Source: Bacteroidales bacterium
GTDB taxonomy: Bacteria > Bacteroidota > Bacteroidia > Bacteroidales > FEN-979
Direction of reading: 5' to 3'
Assembly (NCBI GenBank): GCA_023231005.1
Contig: JALNWG010000002.1
Location: 62,001 to 126,000 of the forward strand
DNA length: 64,000 bases
The stretch's first letter is position 1; every line of letters starts with the position of its first letter. The notes below the pieces were generated by a model, which saw only the letters and a program-made list of their open reading frames with translations, did not search any database and was not told the origin of the DNA. Both the position numbers and the translations under genes were made by a program. Positions 18,933-28,821 of the stretch are shown here, piece after piece.

Positions 18933-19739
18933 TTATAAAGTATTATTTATTTTCTCAATTTGGGAGGCAAAGTAACGACTTTTTTCTTGATTAAGCAAGG
19001 ATAATTTCTCATAAGTATGAATGGCCTTTGCGATATTGCCTTGTTTAGCATACAATTGGGCTAATGTTTCACTTACTATTTCCTCTTCATCAAAATTACT
19101 CTGATGGGCACTATCAGATGGATTAAAAAAAATTGCTTTGGGCTTGGAGATTTTTGGTTCTTCCCGGATGAATTTTTCGATCAGAAGATTTTTATCTGTT
19201 ATTGTTTCTATTGATGGATTAAATGGAGGAGAAATAACTGGTGAGGAAGTGTCTCCCCTGTCCTTCCCAGCTTTTATTTCTGACAGTCGCTTTTTAACAA
19301 TTTCCAACAACTCTTCCGGTGTCATCCGATCCTTGATGGGTTTTTCATGAGGTGGAAGAAAATCTTCCGTTTTAATCGCCTGGATCTGTTCAGGGGTTGG
19401 TTCTGGGATTGAAGAATGGACAATTTCCGGTTCAGCGGGTGGTTCGGTTATAAGGATTTGCTCCGAAGGAGCTACTTGTTCTGGTGGGTTGATTATTGGT
19501 TTTGGCTTTCCCGACTCCATTAGATCTTTCAATTTGCGTCGATCGCCTGAATATGCAGCAGCTTTTTTTAATTGGAGGGGGAATTGAAGGTTTTCTTCTT
19601 TTAAAAGATTAAAAGCAAATAAGATCTGGCTTGTTTGGCAATATGGATAGCGCTTGACAAGATCCTCCAGCATTTTCAAACTCTGGGCATTGGTTGCCCC
19701 GGGATTTTTAATATATTCTGAAAATTGCTGGCGGTTCAT
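18933..19739 (-). CDS. TPR-containing protein between lptE and secG
   Basis: The start was set at the ATG giving MNRQQFSEYIKNPG; an upstream start would overlap lptE. The 268-residue protein has an N-terminal helical part (LEDLVKRYPYCQTSQILF), a Pro/Glu-rich middle without predicted fold, and a C-terminal TPR-like helix pair (ETLAQLYAKQGNIAKAIHTY; EKLSLLNQEKSRYFASQIEK). No signal peptide is seen, so it is probably cytoplasmic. Genes of this kind occur at this place in Bacteroidetes, next to secG and lptE, but no function is assigned. An assembly or assembly-factor role in export is a guess from context. Confidence 0.72.
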   Translation of the reverse strand: MNRQQFSEYIKNPGATNAQSLKMLEDLVKRYPYCQTSQILFAFNLLKEENLQFPLQLKKAAAYSGDRRKLKDLMESGKPKPIINPPEQVAPSEQILITEPPAEPEIVHSSIPEPTPEQIQAIKTEDFLPPHEKPIKDRMTPEELLEIVKKRLSEIKAGKDRGDTSSPVISPPFNPSIETITDKNLLIEKFIREEPKISKPKAIFFNPSDSAHQSNFDEEEIVSETLAQLYAKQGNIAKAIHTYEKLSLLNQEKSRYFASQIEKINNTL

Positions 19740-19758
19740 ATAAATATTCAAATATATT

Positions 19759-20286
19759 TTACCAGTTGACCACAGCTTTGTTGAAAATATCCTGTACAAG
19801 CTGTTCTGTTATACCGGCTATTAAACCATCCTGAACAGAGGAAAGCTGCAAGGAGCTTGAATAATCCAGATATCGGGTAAATTGTACCGGAGTTTCCCAA
19901 TTTTGCTTGGGGTCTGTCCTATTAATAAATTTTACACTGACTGTGATACTAAGACGGTTCATTGCGGCTGTTTCATTTCCCTGGATGGCTACCGGTTGCA
20001 CGAAATATTGCGTTATTGTTCCTTCCAGATTCAAATCACCATTATGGTCGACCAAAGTCAGGTTAGTTTGAGAGGTAAAATAATCTTTCAGAGCTTCTGT
20101 AAGGGTTCGTGACAATGTCGGAACCACAAGGGATGCTGCATTAACAAAATTCGAAATAGAAACAGTTTTAACATTGGCGGAGATGGAAGCGCCGGTAAAG
20201 GTATAATTAACCCGACAAGAAGTCGGGACGATCAAAACCATCACTAAAAAAAAGAAAAAAAGAAAATTCCTTTTAATCAATTTCAT
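19759..20286 (-). CDS. lptE: LPS assembly lipoprotein LptE
   Basis: LptE is an outer-membrane lipoprotein that plugs LptD for LPS export. The start is the ATG at 20286, which overlaps the end of the sigma-54 activator gene by 14 bases; the open frame further upstream is only a shadow of that gene. The signal peptide ([19 protein letters not shown]) ends at Cys in [38 protein letters not shown] and [15 protein letters not shown] fit the LptE family of Bacteroidetes. Length is about 175 residues. LptD is not in the window. Confidence 0.88.
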   Translation of the reverse strand: MKLIKRNFLFFFFLVMVLIVPTSCRVNYTFTGASISANVKTVSISNFVNAASLVVPTLSRTLTEALKDYFTSQTNLTLVDHNGDLNLEGTITQYFVQPVAIQGNETAAMNRLSITVSVKFINRTDPKQNWETPVQFTRYLDYSSSLQLSSVQDGLIAGITEQLVQDIFNKAVVNW

Positions 20287-21499
20287 ATTCCTTGATCTTT
20301 CGATATAAGGTCCGCTCCGATATGCCAAGTTCATGAGCTGCATCTTTACGTTTCCCCTCATACTTTGATAAAGCCCGCTTAATGAAATCAATCTCTTTTT
20401 TTTGCAAAGAGAGATTTTCTTCAACTTCCTCCGGCTCCTGAATGGGGTCCGGTTCATGGAATTGATTATTCGCATGAGGGACAATGATCGAAGGGTCTTT
20501 CTCTGTTTCAAAATCCTTATAGAGCCTCTTGATCAAATGGCTTGTTTCACCAAGGTTACTGCACCCTGCATCTTCATCATTATGCATTAGATTCATGACG
20601 AGCTGCTTGAGATCATTCATATCCTTCTTCATGTCGAACAGCACCTTATAAAGTAGTTCACGCTCATTGAATTTGGCTGTATCATCCCCTTTATACAATA
20701 CCGGAAGATCATTCATTTGACTTTGCGGCATATATTTTATCAGGGTCGGGGCATCAATGAGGCGACTTTTTTCAATAATTGAAATCTGCTCTGTGAGATT
20801 TTTAAGCTGACGAATATTACCTGGCCACCGGTAATTTTTAAGAATCTCCTGCGCTTCCTCATTGAGCTGAATTGTCGGCATCCGATACTTTTCAGCGGAA
20901 TCGGAGGCGAATTTACGGAAAAGAAGGTAAATATCTTCCTTGCGTTCACGAAGTGCAGGGACCATAATGGGTACCGTACTGAGCCGGTAATAGAGATCCT
21001 GGCGAAACTTGTTATTGGCAATGGCATCCTGAATATTGATGTTGGTAGCACCGACCACCCGGACATTTGTTTTTAATACTTTAGAAGAACCTACTCTAAT
21101 GAATTCTCCTGATTCAAGTACACGCAACAACCTGACCTGTGTTCCAAGGGGTAACTCTGAAACCTCATCTAAAAATATTGTCCCTCCATCCACCACTTCA
21201 AAATAACCTTTACGGGCTTCGTGAGCTCCCGTAAACGAGCCTTTTTCATGTCCGAATAATTCCGAATCAATGGTTCCTTCAGGGATAGCTCCACAATTGA
21301 CAGCGATATATGGGCCATGTTTTCGTGGACTCAACTGATGGATGATTTTTGGGAAAAACTCTTTACCCGTACCACTCTCTCCACTTACCAAAACTGTGAT
21401 ATCCGTGGCAGCAACCTGACGGGCAATATCAATGGCCCGGTCGAGCATACTTGAATTGCCTATGATTCCAAAGCGCTGCTTGATTGACAGAATATCCAT
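20273..21499 (-). CDS. Sigma-54-dependent activator, NtrC type without receiver domain
   Basis: This 408-residue protein activates RNA polymerase holding sigma-54. The AAA+ domain fills residues about 10-240: Walker A GESGTGKE at 40-47, the sigma-54 contact loop GSFTGA at 87-92 (the common form is GAFTGA), Walker [14 protein letters not shown], and the arginine-finger region [21 protein letters not shown] linker of about 110 residues follows, then a Fis-type HTH ([20 protein letters not shown]). There is no N-terminal receiver or GAF domain, so its activity must be controlled by another route. It overlaps lptE by 14 bases and is probably cotranscribed with lptE and secG. Confidence 0.92.
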   Translation of the reverse strand: MDILSIKQRFGIIGNSSMLDRAIDIARQVAATDITVLVSGESGTGKEFFPKIIHQLSPRKHGPYIAVNCGAIPEGTIDSELFGHEKGSFTGAHEARKGYFEVVDGGTIFLDEVSELPLGTQVRLLRVLESGEFIRVGSSKVLKTNVRVVGATNINIQDAIANNKFRQDLYYRLSTVPIMVPALRERKEDIYLLFRKFASDSAEKYRMPTIQLNEEAQEILKNYRWPGNIRQLKNLTEQISIIEKSRLIDAPTLIKYMPQSQMNDLPVLYKGDDTAKFNERELLYKVLFDMKKDMNDLKQLVMNLMHNDEDAGCSNLGETSHLIKRLYKDFETEKDPSIIVPHANNQFHEPDPIQEPEEVEENLSLQKKEIDFIKRALSKYEGKRKDAAHELGISERTLYRKIKEYEID

Positions 21500-21519
21500 A
21501 ATTAAAATGAAATTAACAC

Positions 21520-24012
21520 TTATCTGATTTGTGCATGTAAATTGGTTGTAAAAGCCTTAACCAACCGATCCATTGATTTCTCAATTTCTTTTTCGGTCAA
21601 TGTTTTCTCTTCATCCTGAAGGAAAAAACTCAGGGCATACGATTTTTTTCCAACAGTTAGCTTTTCTCCCTCGTAAACATCAAAAAGTCCTACCTGTTTT
21701 AATAATTTTCTTTCTGCCTGATAAGCAATTTTTTTAATTTGCTCAAAGGTAACCGATTCATCAACCAACAGGGCAAGATCACGCCTAACTTCCGGAAATT
21801 TTGGTAAATCCTTAAATTGATTCTCTTTTATCGGTAAGAGTGTCAGAAGAAGATCCCAGTTTATTTCCGCATATAGTACCGATTGCCGGCAATCAAATAA
21901 TTTAAGGATTGGTTTACCAAGTGCTCCCATCGAGAGCAGTTCTTTCCCCTTCGCCATATATCGAAATCCATCTGGAATACACTGAGATTGAGCAGGTTCA
22001 ACAACACAAATTCCAGGATCAATTCTTAATTTTTTCAGAATTGCTTCAACAAAACCTTTCAGAACAAAAAAATCAACCGGTTGATCTGAGGTGTTCCAGT
22101 TTTCCGATTGCAAACGTCCTGTCATTAAAAGAGCGAGATGCTGTTCTTCCCGGAAACCCGACAAAATCCCTGTACCAAGATCGGAATAAATTGCTCCGAA
22201 CTCATACAGCCAAAGGTCTGCCAGCTTTCGATTTACATTGTACATCATGCTTTCCATAGCCCCATGAAGCAGCGATTGACGCATTACTTCAAGATCGTGA
22301 CTCATGGGATTAAGAATTTTAACAGGACCTGACGCAGGCAACCTTGGTTCTTCTGTTTCATAGTAGCCCGGCCTGGTCAATGAATTGTTCATGATTTCAT
22401 GAAAACCATGAGCCGATAAAAAGTCGGAAATCTGATTCTGAATTTTCTCCGGTTCTGGTTTTGTTGAAAATGATATGGAGGTCCGAAGTTCTTCCGGAAG
22501 TTTTATGTTGTTGTACCCATAAACCCGGAGGATTTCTTCAATAACATCGGCTTCCCTTGTAACATCGGCTCTGTTCCCCGGTATTCTAACCCGGATTCTT
22601 TTTTTTGATTCCGGTTCACCTGAACCATTTGGGGAGTTGTCAAGAATCTCAATTCCAAGGTCGGATAAAATATTCCTGACCACCCCATGGTCAATGGATT
22701 GTCCAATTAATCGGTCAAGATGAGCAAATGTCAGGTCGACCACTGGATTGGCAATAGGATTTGGATAAACATCAACAATTTCTGAGGAGACCTCTCCTCC
22801 TGCTAATTTCTGAATCAATAAGGCAGCGCGTTTCAGAGCAAAAACAGTAATATCATAATCGGCACCGCGTTCGAAACGGAAAGAAGCATCTGTTTGTAAA
22901 CCATGATAACGCGATGTTTTCCTGATATGGACCGGATCAAAATAGGCACTTTCCAGGAAAATACGGGTAGTTTTTTCAGTGACTCCGGATTTAATTCCGC
23001 CATATACTCCTGCAATACACATAGGCTCAATCGAATTGCATATCATCAGATCGTTTGAGGTAAGGGAGCGTTCAACCCCATCCAAAGTAATAAATTTAGT
23101 TTCAGCAGGATATTTTTTTACAATCACGGTATCCCCGGTAATCTGTTCACAATCGAAAGCATGTAGGGGATGTCCAAGCTCCATGAGAATAAAGTTGGTA
23201 ACATCCACAATGTTATTAATCGGGCGAATTCCCACTGCCATAAGGCTGTTTTTCAACCAATCGGGAGAATCTTTAACAGTTATTCCGGAAATAGTAAGAC
23301 CGGAATATCTCGGGCAGGCAAGAGGTTCTTCAATGATAACTTTAACATGGTGTCGATCGTGGTTTACCTGGAAATTTGAAACATCGGGTATCTGTAATTT
23401 TAAATATTCTTTCCGGGTTCCTTCTTTACGTCCAAAATTATTAATAACAGCAATCAGGTCACGGGCAACACCCAGATGGGAAGTTGCATCTGTTCTATTG
23501 GGGGTCAGTCCAATTGTAAATACGTAATCTTCAACTACATTAAAATATTTGGCTGCCGGAGTTCCAACGGGGACATTCGGATCAAGCACCAGAATTCCTG
23601 AATGAGAAGTGCCCAGGCCCAGCTCATCTTCTGCACAGATCATTCCTTCAGAGAGTTCTCCCCTTATCTTTGTCCGTTGAAGGGTAAGTTCTTTATCATT
23701 GAAATACAAGGTACTCCCTAAGGTTGCAACCGCCACCTTCTGACCGGTTGTAACGTTTGAGGCTCCACATACAATTTTCAACGGATCCCCCGATCCAATA
23801 TTAACAGTAGTTAGGCTCAGATGGTCGGAATTTGGATGTTTTTCACAGGTCAGCACTTCACCGATCACCACCCCTTTTAATCCCCCCTTTACAGATTGGA
23901 AGAGTTCCATCCCCTCCACTTCAAGGCCACATCCGGTTAAGTATTCCGCCACCTTGTCAGGCATCAACTCAATATCCAGATAATGTCTGAGCCAGTTAAA
24001 TGAAATTTTCAT
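21520..24012 (-). CDS. pheT: Phenylalanyl-tRNA synthetase beta subunit
   Basis: PheT is the beta chain of the heterotetrameric PheRS that charges tRNA-Phe. The 830-residue protein shows the usual layout: an N-terminal tRNA-binding (EMAP-like) domain with [20 protein letters not shown] and [15 protein letters not shown]; the B3/B4 editing domain with [16 protein letters not shown] [10 protein letters not shown]5 with [20 protein letters not shown]; and a C-terminal anticodon-binding FDX-ACB domain ([16 protein letters not shown]). PheS is not in the window, so the two subunits are encoded apart, which is common in Bacteroidetes. Sits between recG and the sigma-54 activator. Confidence 0.97.
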   Translation of the reverse strand: MKISFNWLRHYLDIELMPDKVAEYLTGCGLEVEGMELFQSVKGGLKGVVIGEVLTCEKHPNSDHLSLTTVNIGSGDPLKIVCGASNVTTGQKVAVATLGSTLYFNDKELTLQRTKIRGELSEGMICAEDELGLGTSHSGILVLDPNVPVGTPAAKYFNVVEDYVFTIGLTPNRTDATSHLGVARDLIAVINNFGRKEGTRKEYLKLQIPDVSNFQVNHDRHHVKVIIEEPLACPRYSGLTISGITVKDSPDWLKNSLMAVGIRPINNIVDVTNFILMELGHPLHAFDCEQITGDTVIVKKYPAETKFITLDGVERSLTSNDLMICNSIEPMCIAGVYGGIKSGVTEKTTRIFLESAYFDPVHIRKTSRYHGLQTDASFRFERGADYDITVFALKRAALLIQKLAGGEVSSEIVDVYPNPIANPVVDLTFAHLDRLIGQSIDHGVVRNILSDLGIEILDNSPNGSGEPESKKRIRVRIPGNRADVTREADVIEEILRVYGYNNIKLPEELRTSISFSTKPEPEKIQNQISDFLSAHGFHEIMNNSLTRPGYYETEEPRLPASGPVKILNPMSHDLEVMRQSLLHGAMESMMYNVNRKLADLWLYEFGAIYSDLGTGILSGFREEQHLALLMTGRLQSENWNTSDQPVDFFVLKGFVEAILKKLRIDPGICVVEPAQSQCIPDGFRYMAKGKELLSMGALGKPILKLFDCRQSVLYAEINWDLLLTLLPIKENQFKDLPKFPEVRRDLALLVDESVTFEQIKKIAYQAERKLLKQVGLFDVYEGEKLTVGKKSYALSFFLQDEEKTLTEKEIEKSMDRLVKAFTTNLHAQIR

Positions 24013-24061
24013 GAGTCAAACTGGTTTAAGAGAACAAAAATAGTAATAAAAACCTTTGGTT

Positions 24062-26173
24062 TTATGAGATCAGTCCCCAATTTTGTTGTCGAAGATCCAT
24101 TTGCCGGAGATGGAGTGCCAGTTTGTCATTTTTCTCCAATTTGAGATCCGGGTCATCCAGAAGAATTTCATTAGCCAGGCTTCGCGCATATTTGAGGATT
24201 TTTTCGTCTTTAACGATATCAGCAATCCGGAGATTGAGGATGCCGCTTTGCTGAGTTCCCTGAAGATCGCCTGGACCACGCAATTGTAAGTCGGTTTCCG
24301 CAATTTCGAAACCATCGGTGGTTCTGACCATGGTTGACAGCCGTTTTCTTGCTTCGGCCGATAATTCATATCCACTAATCAGGATGCAATAAGCCTGATC
24401 ATTTCCCCGTCCAACCCGGCCCCGTAGCTGGTGAAGCTGTGAAAGTCCAAACCGTTCTGCATTTTCTATTACCATCACAGCTGCATTGGGAACGTCTACC
24501 CCTACTTCAATAACGGTCGTCGCTACAAGGATCTGAGTTTTTCTTTCAAGAAATCGTTTCATTTCTTGATCCTTTTCAGTTTGTTTCATCTGACCATGAA
24601 TCATACTTACAGCATAACTGGGAGGTGGAAATGCCTGAATAACTGTTTGATATCCATCCATCAGATTTTTCAGATCCAGAGTTTCTGATTCCTTGATCAG
24701 AGGATATACAATGTACACCTGTTGTCCTTCGGCTATTTTATCCTTAAGAAACCTGAAAACCTTTAACTGCTCTTTGTCATAAACATGTTTGGTCAAAACC
24801 GGTTTTCTTCCGGGGGGCATTTCATCAATTACGGAACTGTCAAGATCTCCATATAGGGTCATCGCAAGCGTACGTGGTATTGGCGTTGCAGTCATAACCA
24901 GCACATGGGGAGTCACCACGCTTTTTTCCCATAATTTAGCACGCTGGGCTACCCCAAAGCGATGTTGTTCATCGATTACGACAAGTCCCAACTTTTTAAA
25001 TTGAACATTTTCTTCGATCAGGGCATGGGTTCCGATGAGTAAATGAATATCTCCTAAGAGCAATCCTTTCTGAATTTCCTTCCTTTCTTTCTGTTTGGTA
25101 GAACCGGTAAGTAATTTAACATTGACATCCAAACCGGACAACATTCCTGAAATGGTTTGAAAATGCTGCTTAGCCAAGATTTCAGTAGGAGCCATGAGGC
25201 AACTTTGATAATTATTATCAAGGGCAATAAGGATGGTCATTAAAGCAACAAGTGTTTTCCCGCTGCCGACATCTCCCTGTAAAAGCCGGTTCATTTGGTT
25301 TCCCGAACCCAAGTCGGCACGGATTTCTTTGATCACCCGTTTTTGAGCGTTTGTAAGTTCAAAGGTGAGGTGATGAAAGTAAAATTGATTGACAAAGTCT
25401 CCAACCTTAAGAAATTTATTCCCAGACTTCTTATTTAGTCTGCCAATCCGTTGTTTAGCTAACCGCAACTGGATAAAAAACAATTCTTCAAATTTCAAGC
25501 GGATCTGAGCTTTTTTCAGCAACTCAGGGGATTGAGGAAAATGAATATTAACAAATGCATCCTGGCGGTTGATCAGATGCAATGCAGTAAGAATCTCAGG
25601 GGTAAGATTTTCCTGGATCAGAAATTTTGGATGAAGAAGCAAATTTTTTACAAGTCTACCCAATCCTTTATAATCCAGACCTTTAGATTTAAGCTTTTCT
25701 GTCGAACTATAAATAGGGCGAATAATTTCGCGTAAGGGCAATGGTTTTACGGGAGGAATTTCAAGTTCCGGATGTGGAATATTCCAGTGTCCATTGAAAA
25801 CACTGGGTTTTCCAAAAATAATATATTCCTGAAGCGGGGATAATTTTTCAGCTACCCATTTAATTCCTTGAAACCAAACAAGTTCAATTTCTCCGGTTTC
25901 ATCACGAACGGTAGCCACTAACCGTTGATTCCTGGGAGTCCCAATGGTTTGAATTCGAACAACTTTAGCTTTGATTTGAATATAAGAGTTTTCCTCTTTT
26001 ATTTCAGAAATTTTTAAAAATTTGCTCCGGTCTACATACCGAAAAGGGAACAAGGTAAGAAACTCCCCAAAAGTGGATACTTGTAACTCCTTCTTCAGCA
26101 ATTCTGCTCTGATCGGACCTACGCCTTTTAAATATTCTATTGGCGTTTCCAAAAATGTAAACGTTTGCTGCAT
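24062..26173 (-). CDS. recG: ATP-dependent DNA helicase RecG
   Basis: RecG remodels stalled replication forks and branched DNA. The start was placed at the ATG giving MQQTFTFLETPIEYLKGVGP, the usual N-terminus. An OB-fold wedge domain follows (IQIKAKVVRIQTIGTPRNQR). Helicase motifs are present: RLLQGDVGSGKTLVAL (I), LMAPTEILAKQHF (Ia), LVVIDEQHRFGV (II, DEQH), MTATPIPRTLAM (III), VATTVIEVGVDVPNA (V) and QLRGRVGRG (VI). Length of 703 residues is typical. It follows the gld terminator, so recG-pheT starts a separate transcript. Confidence 0.97.
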   Translation of the reverse strand: MQQTFTFLETPIEYLKGVGPIRAELLKKELQVSTFGEFLTLFPFRYVDRSKFLKISEIKEENSYIQIKAKVVRIQTIGTPRNQRLVATVRDETGEIELVWFQGIKWVAEKLSPLQEYIIFGKPSVFNGHWNIPHPELEIPPVKPLPLREIIRPIYSSTEKLKSKGLDYKGLGRLVKNLLLHPKFLIQENLTPEILTALHLINRQDAFVNIHFPQSPELLKKAQIRLKFEELFFIQLRLAKQRIGRLNKKSGNKFLKVGDFVNQFYFHHLTFELTNAQKRVIKEIRADLGSGNQMNRLLQGDVGSGKTLVALMTILIALDNNYQSCLMAPTEILAKQHFQTISGMLSGLDVNVKLLTGSTKQKERKEIQKGLLLGDIHLLIGTHALIEENVQFKKLGLVVIDEQHRFGVAQRAKLWEKSVVTPHVLVMTATPIPRTLAMTLYGDLDSSVIDEMPPGRKPVLTKHVYDKEQLKVFRFLKDKIAEGQQVYIVYPLIKESETLDLKNLMDGYQTVIQAFPPPSYAVSMIHGQMKQTEKDQEMKRFLERKTQILVATTVIEVGVDVPNAAVMVIENAERFGLSQLHQLRGRVGRGNDQAYCILISGYELSAEARKRLSTMVRTTDGFEIAETDLQLRGPGDLQGTQQSGILNLRIADIVKDEKILKYARSLANEILLDDPDLKLEKNDKLALHLRQMDLRQQNWGLIS

Positions 26174-26216
26174 ACTTACCAATTGAAGCAAATGTACTGA
26201 TTTTGAATTTTTCAAC

Positions 26217-26250
26217 TAAAAAAAAACTCTCCTTGGCGGGGAGAGTTTTT
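26217..26250 (-). terminator. Terminator of the T9SS operon after gldN
   Basis: The stem AACTCTCC (26225-26232) and GGAGAGTT (26240-26247) with a 7-base loop lies about 30 bases beyond the gldN stop on the minus strand. It is followed there by a long T-run (A-run at 26217-26226 on the plus strand). It also has a plus-strand T-run. It separates the gld operon from recG. Confidence 0.88.
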
Positions 26251-26279
26251 CATAACTGTTCATCCGGTATGAGATATTA

Positions 26280-27137
26280 TTAATATTCCCAAAGGTCCGA
26301 TTCAAATTCAAATAAACTGTTTTTTGCTTTTTCCGCTTCAAGAAGTGCGTCAACTCCAACAGTATATTCATTGATGGACCGGTCATATACATTTTCTTCC
26401 TTATAAATATAACTGGAAAAAATTCGCTTCATAAAGACATCGTCGTAAGTCAATCGGCCTGCAGAACCATTTTTCATGTTGAACATTTCATTTTTTGCAA
26501 ACAGGTTCCTGCATTCAGGGAAATAGATCCAAAAAAGATTTTTTTCGAAACGTTTTTCTCCGGTAGTTTTATCAATTTCGTCCACTACAGGACAAATTCC
26601 CAGGATTCTAACCGCCATTTCAGATCGTTGCCGATCGAAATAAAAGTCTTCCTTTATTTTCAATTTTTTTACGTTAGCCGGGTCAAATTCGGTTTTAATA
26701 ACCGTATCAAACATGATATCCGGGTTATCAGGACGGGGTAATTTAACGGTATCCTCCCGTTCAAGTTTATCTTTTACTTCTTTATAGGTAAGGGGGACCA
26801 AAAACTGATCCGATTCACTGGAATAAGCGGTAATCGTTCCTTCTCGTAATCCATCCATAATAATGGTAACGAAACTCCGCCAGGAATTTTGTGGTCTTTC
26901 AGGAAAATAAAAAGGTTCGTTCATTTTTTCCCGGAAATCAATTACCCGCCAGATCCGTCTTGTCCAGATAACATCGGCTTCGCGGAGGTACGTATAAGGG
27001 ATGGGTTGTACTTGAGTGATGGCGGTTTTATCATAAACTCCGTCCCGCGGAGGGCCTTCAAGAACCTGGGCTTCGCTTGTAAGTTTTAAACCCATCAAGA
27101 AAAATGAGCATAAAACCAGAAAAAATACTTTTTTCAT
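26280..27137 (-). CDS. gldN: T9SS protein GldN (PorN)
   Basis: GldN/PorN is a periplasmic component of the type IX secretion system that forms a ring with GldK under the outer membrane. The start is the ATG preceded by a strong ribosome binding site. A signal peptide follows (KKVFFLVLCSFFLMGLKLTS). The 285-residue protein contains the family segments PYTYLREADVIWTRRIWR, FYFPERPQNSWRSF, TAYSSESDQF, LGICPVVDEI and FWIYFPECRN. It is the last gene of the porP-gldK-gldL-gldM-gldN operon and lies 17 bases after gldM. Members are required for secretion of CTD-bearing cargo and, in gliding species, for motility. Confidence 0.95.
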   Translation of the reverse strand: MKKVFFLVLCSFFLMGLKLTSEAQVLEGPPRDGVYDKTAITQVQPIPYTYLREADVIWTRRIWRVIDFREKMNEPFYFPERPQNSWRSFVTIIMDGLREGTITAYSSESDQFLVPLTYKEVKDKLEREDTVKLPRPDNPDIMFDTVIKTEFDPANVKKLKIKEDFYFDRQRSEMAVRILGICPVVDEIDKTTGEKRFEKNLFWIYFPECRNLFAKNEMFNMKNGSAGRLTYDDVFMKRIFSSYIYKEENVYDRSINEYTVGVDALLEAEKAKNSLFEFESDLWEY

Positions 27138-27146
27138 ATCACCTCC
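27138..27146 (-). promoter_or_regulatory. Strong Shine-Dalgarno sequence before gldN
   Basis: The minus strand reads GGAGGTGAT directly before the gldN ATG, a nine-base match to the anti-Shine-Dalgarno end of 16S rRNA. Most start codons in Bacteroidetes lack such a motif, so this one supports the chosen start and suggests a high or specially set translation rate for the last gene of the operon. Confidence 0.75.
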
Positions 27147-27154
27147 AGATATTA

Positions 27155-28765
27155 TCAATTCAATTTCAGACTAAGATTTGTATTGACTTTACGGGTTCCG
27201 TCCGGTCCTTTAACATAAATATCATCAAACCAGATACGTTGATTTCTGCGGGCATTGTTGACCACTTTCAGGATTTCCGGTGTAAGCCGATTCCCCTGAA
27301 CTTTGATATCGCTTCCTTCTCCAGCTGATGTAGCGGTGGAAAAAACGAAGGAGGTAACAGTATATCTTAAATCAAAATCGAATCCAGGAGTCATTTCTGG
27401 AACCAGGAAAGGACTGGCAAGCAATAAACTTTTCGAAATAAACCCCTCGTTTTTACCGGCAATTTTAATGATCGGATCAGGTACCGTTTTTAATCTGAAT
27501 TTGTACGATCCCATGTTTTTACTTTTCCCCGAAAACACAGCATTTACACTGATCACAGCTTCACGGGCTCCGTTAGTTGTAAGACCTGAAACAATCCATT
27601 CTTTTCCATCCTGTCGAATGCTCCCTGTAGAGATAGACGGGACAATGCGTTCCGGGCCTCCAGGTACGCTAATTTCGACGGGATTATCAACTCCGATATA
27701 GAAAACATTCATTTTGATCGGGGAGATAGTAATGGCAGGCTTTGCAACAATAAATTCATCCTTGAAGTGGAAGGTCATTGTATCACCAAGAGGACTAACC
27801 ACTTTGATAATTCCAGCATATTTTTTAAGTCCTTCGGAAGAGCCACCCAATTTCAAAATCACCACACCATTGGATCCTTCTAATGAAGTAGCATTTTTAA
27901 AGTTCGCCGGAGTAAGAGTGTCAGACCCAAGAGCATAACGGACATCCGGATTTTGTTTTGTATCATAAGCTCCCACAAGTATTTCAGCCTGATATTCTTC
28001 GCCTAAGAAAATATAGCTGCTACGCGGAATAACTTTAGCTTGAATTTTATCAAATTTGAAATTCAATGCATCAATGGAGCCATACAAATTATTTACCACA
28101 TCGAATTCCGCATTGTATACTTCCGCTTTTATATTATTTAAAATCGTTACCGTTGCAGCTAAAATCGTATGGTAGAAATTATGCATCTCCCAATTTTGCT
28201 TATTCCCATCTGCATCATAAAAAGGGCCTTTGGTATCCATTCCCATTTTAATTGAATTGCGAAATTTTGGATCAACCAAATCAAGCATCTGCTTTTTATA
28301 CAATTCTATTTTTTCCTTTAAAACTTTTGATGCACCGGCTGAACCATCTTGAGAACTACCAATAAATACATTGGTTGGCACATCAAAATTTTCCTTTCGT
28401 TTGGCATTTCTCAAAATAAGCTTTCTGGCTTCATCCATCGTACTCATTTTTTCAGTACGCATGATTACCAGATACTTCAGACTGTCAATATATTTTGAAA
28501 AATTATTAGAAAGAGCATGAGCCTGTTGAGCTTTTGCCCAAAAGGGACCAACCTTATTAGGATTGAGTTGATATTGAATTTTAAACTTTGAATAGGTATT
28601 TTCAAGTTTTTTCGAAAGGTTTTCATTGGTGGTTTCCATACTTTCGTTAACCACAAGAAAGGCATCCATGAGTTGTTTTGAGACGTTCAACGCTAGCATT
28701 GCAGTAAGGACGAGATACATCATCCCAATCATCTTTTGCCTCGGTGTCTCTTTATATCCTGCCAT
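27155..28765 (-). CDS. gldM: T9SS motor protein GldM (PorM)
   Basis: GldM is the large inner-membrane-anchored stalk of the T9SS motor; with GldL it couples proton flow to secretion and, where present, gliding. The 536-residue protein has one N-terminal membrane helix (KMIGMMYLVLTAMLALNVS preceded by GYKETPRQ), the standard start of the family, and a long periplasmic part with D1 helices and Ig-like D2-D4 domains (VFYIGVDNPVEISVPGGP is the family's D3 signature). It lies between gldL and gldN, 56 bases after gldL. Confidence 0.97.
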   Translation of the reverse strand: MAGYKETPRQKMIGMMYLVLTAMLALNVSKQLMDAFLVVNESMETTNENLSKKLENTYSKFKIQYQLNPNKVGPFWAKAQQAHALSNNFSKYIDSLKYLVIMRTEKMSTMDEARKLILRNAKRKENFDVPTNVFIGSSQDGSAGASKVLKEKIELYKKQMLDLVDPKFRNSIKMGMDTKGPFYDADGNKQNWEMHNFYHTILAATVTILNNIKAEVYNAEFDVVNNLYGSIDALNFKFDKIQAKVIPRSSYIFLGEEYQAEILVGAYDTKQNPDVRYALGSDTLTPANFKNATSLEGSNGVVILKLGGSSEGLKKYAGIIKVVSPLGDTMTFHFKDEFIVAKPAITISPIKMNVFYIGVDNPVEISVPGGPERIVPSISTGSIRQDGKEWIVSGLTTNGAREAVISVNAVFSGKSKNMGSYKFRLKTVPDPIIKIAGKNEGFISKSLLLASPFLVPEMTPGFDFDLRYTVTSFVFSTATSAGEGSDIKVQGNRLTPEILKVVNNARRNQRIWFDDIYVKGPDGTRKVNTNLSLKLN

Positions 28766-28821
28766 TTAAATCGAATTTATTAAGGTAAATCTTCTGAATT
28801 AATTGGTTCGTGTGACGGACC

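Noticed and set aside
20287..20511. Upstream extension of the lptE frame
   Set aside because: It overlaps the end of the sigma-54 activator in another frame; the lipoprotein signal begins at 20286.
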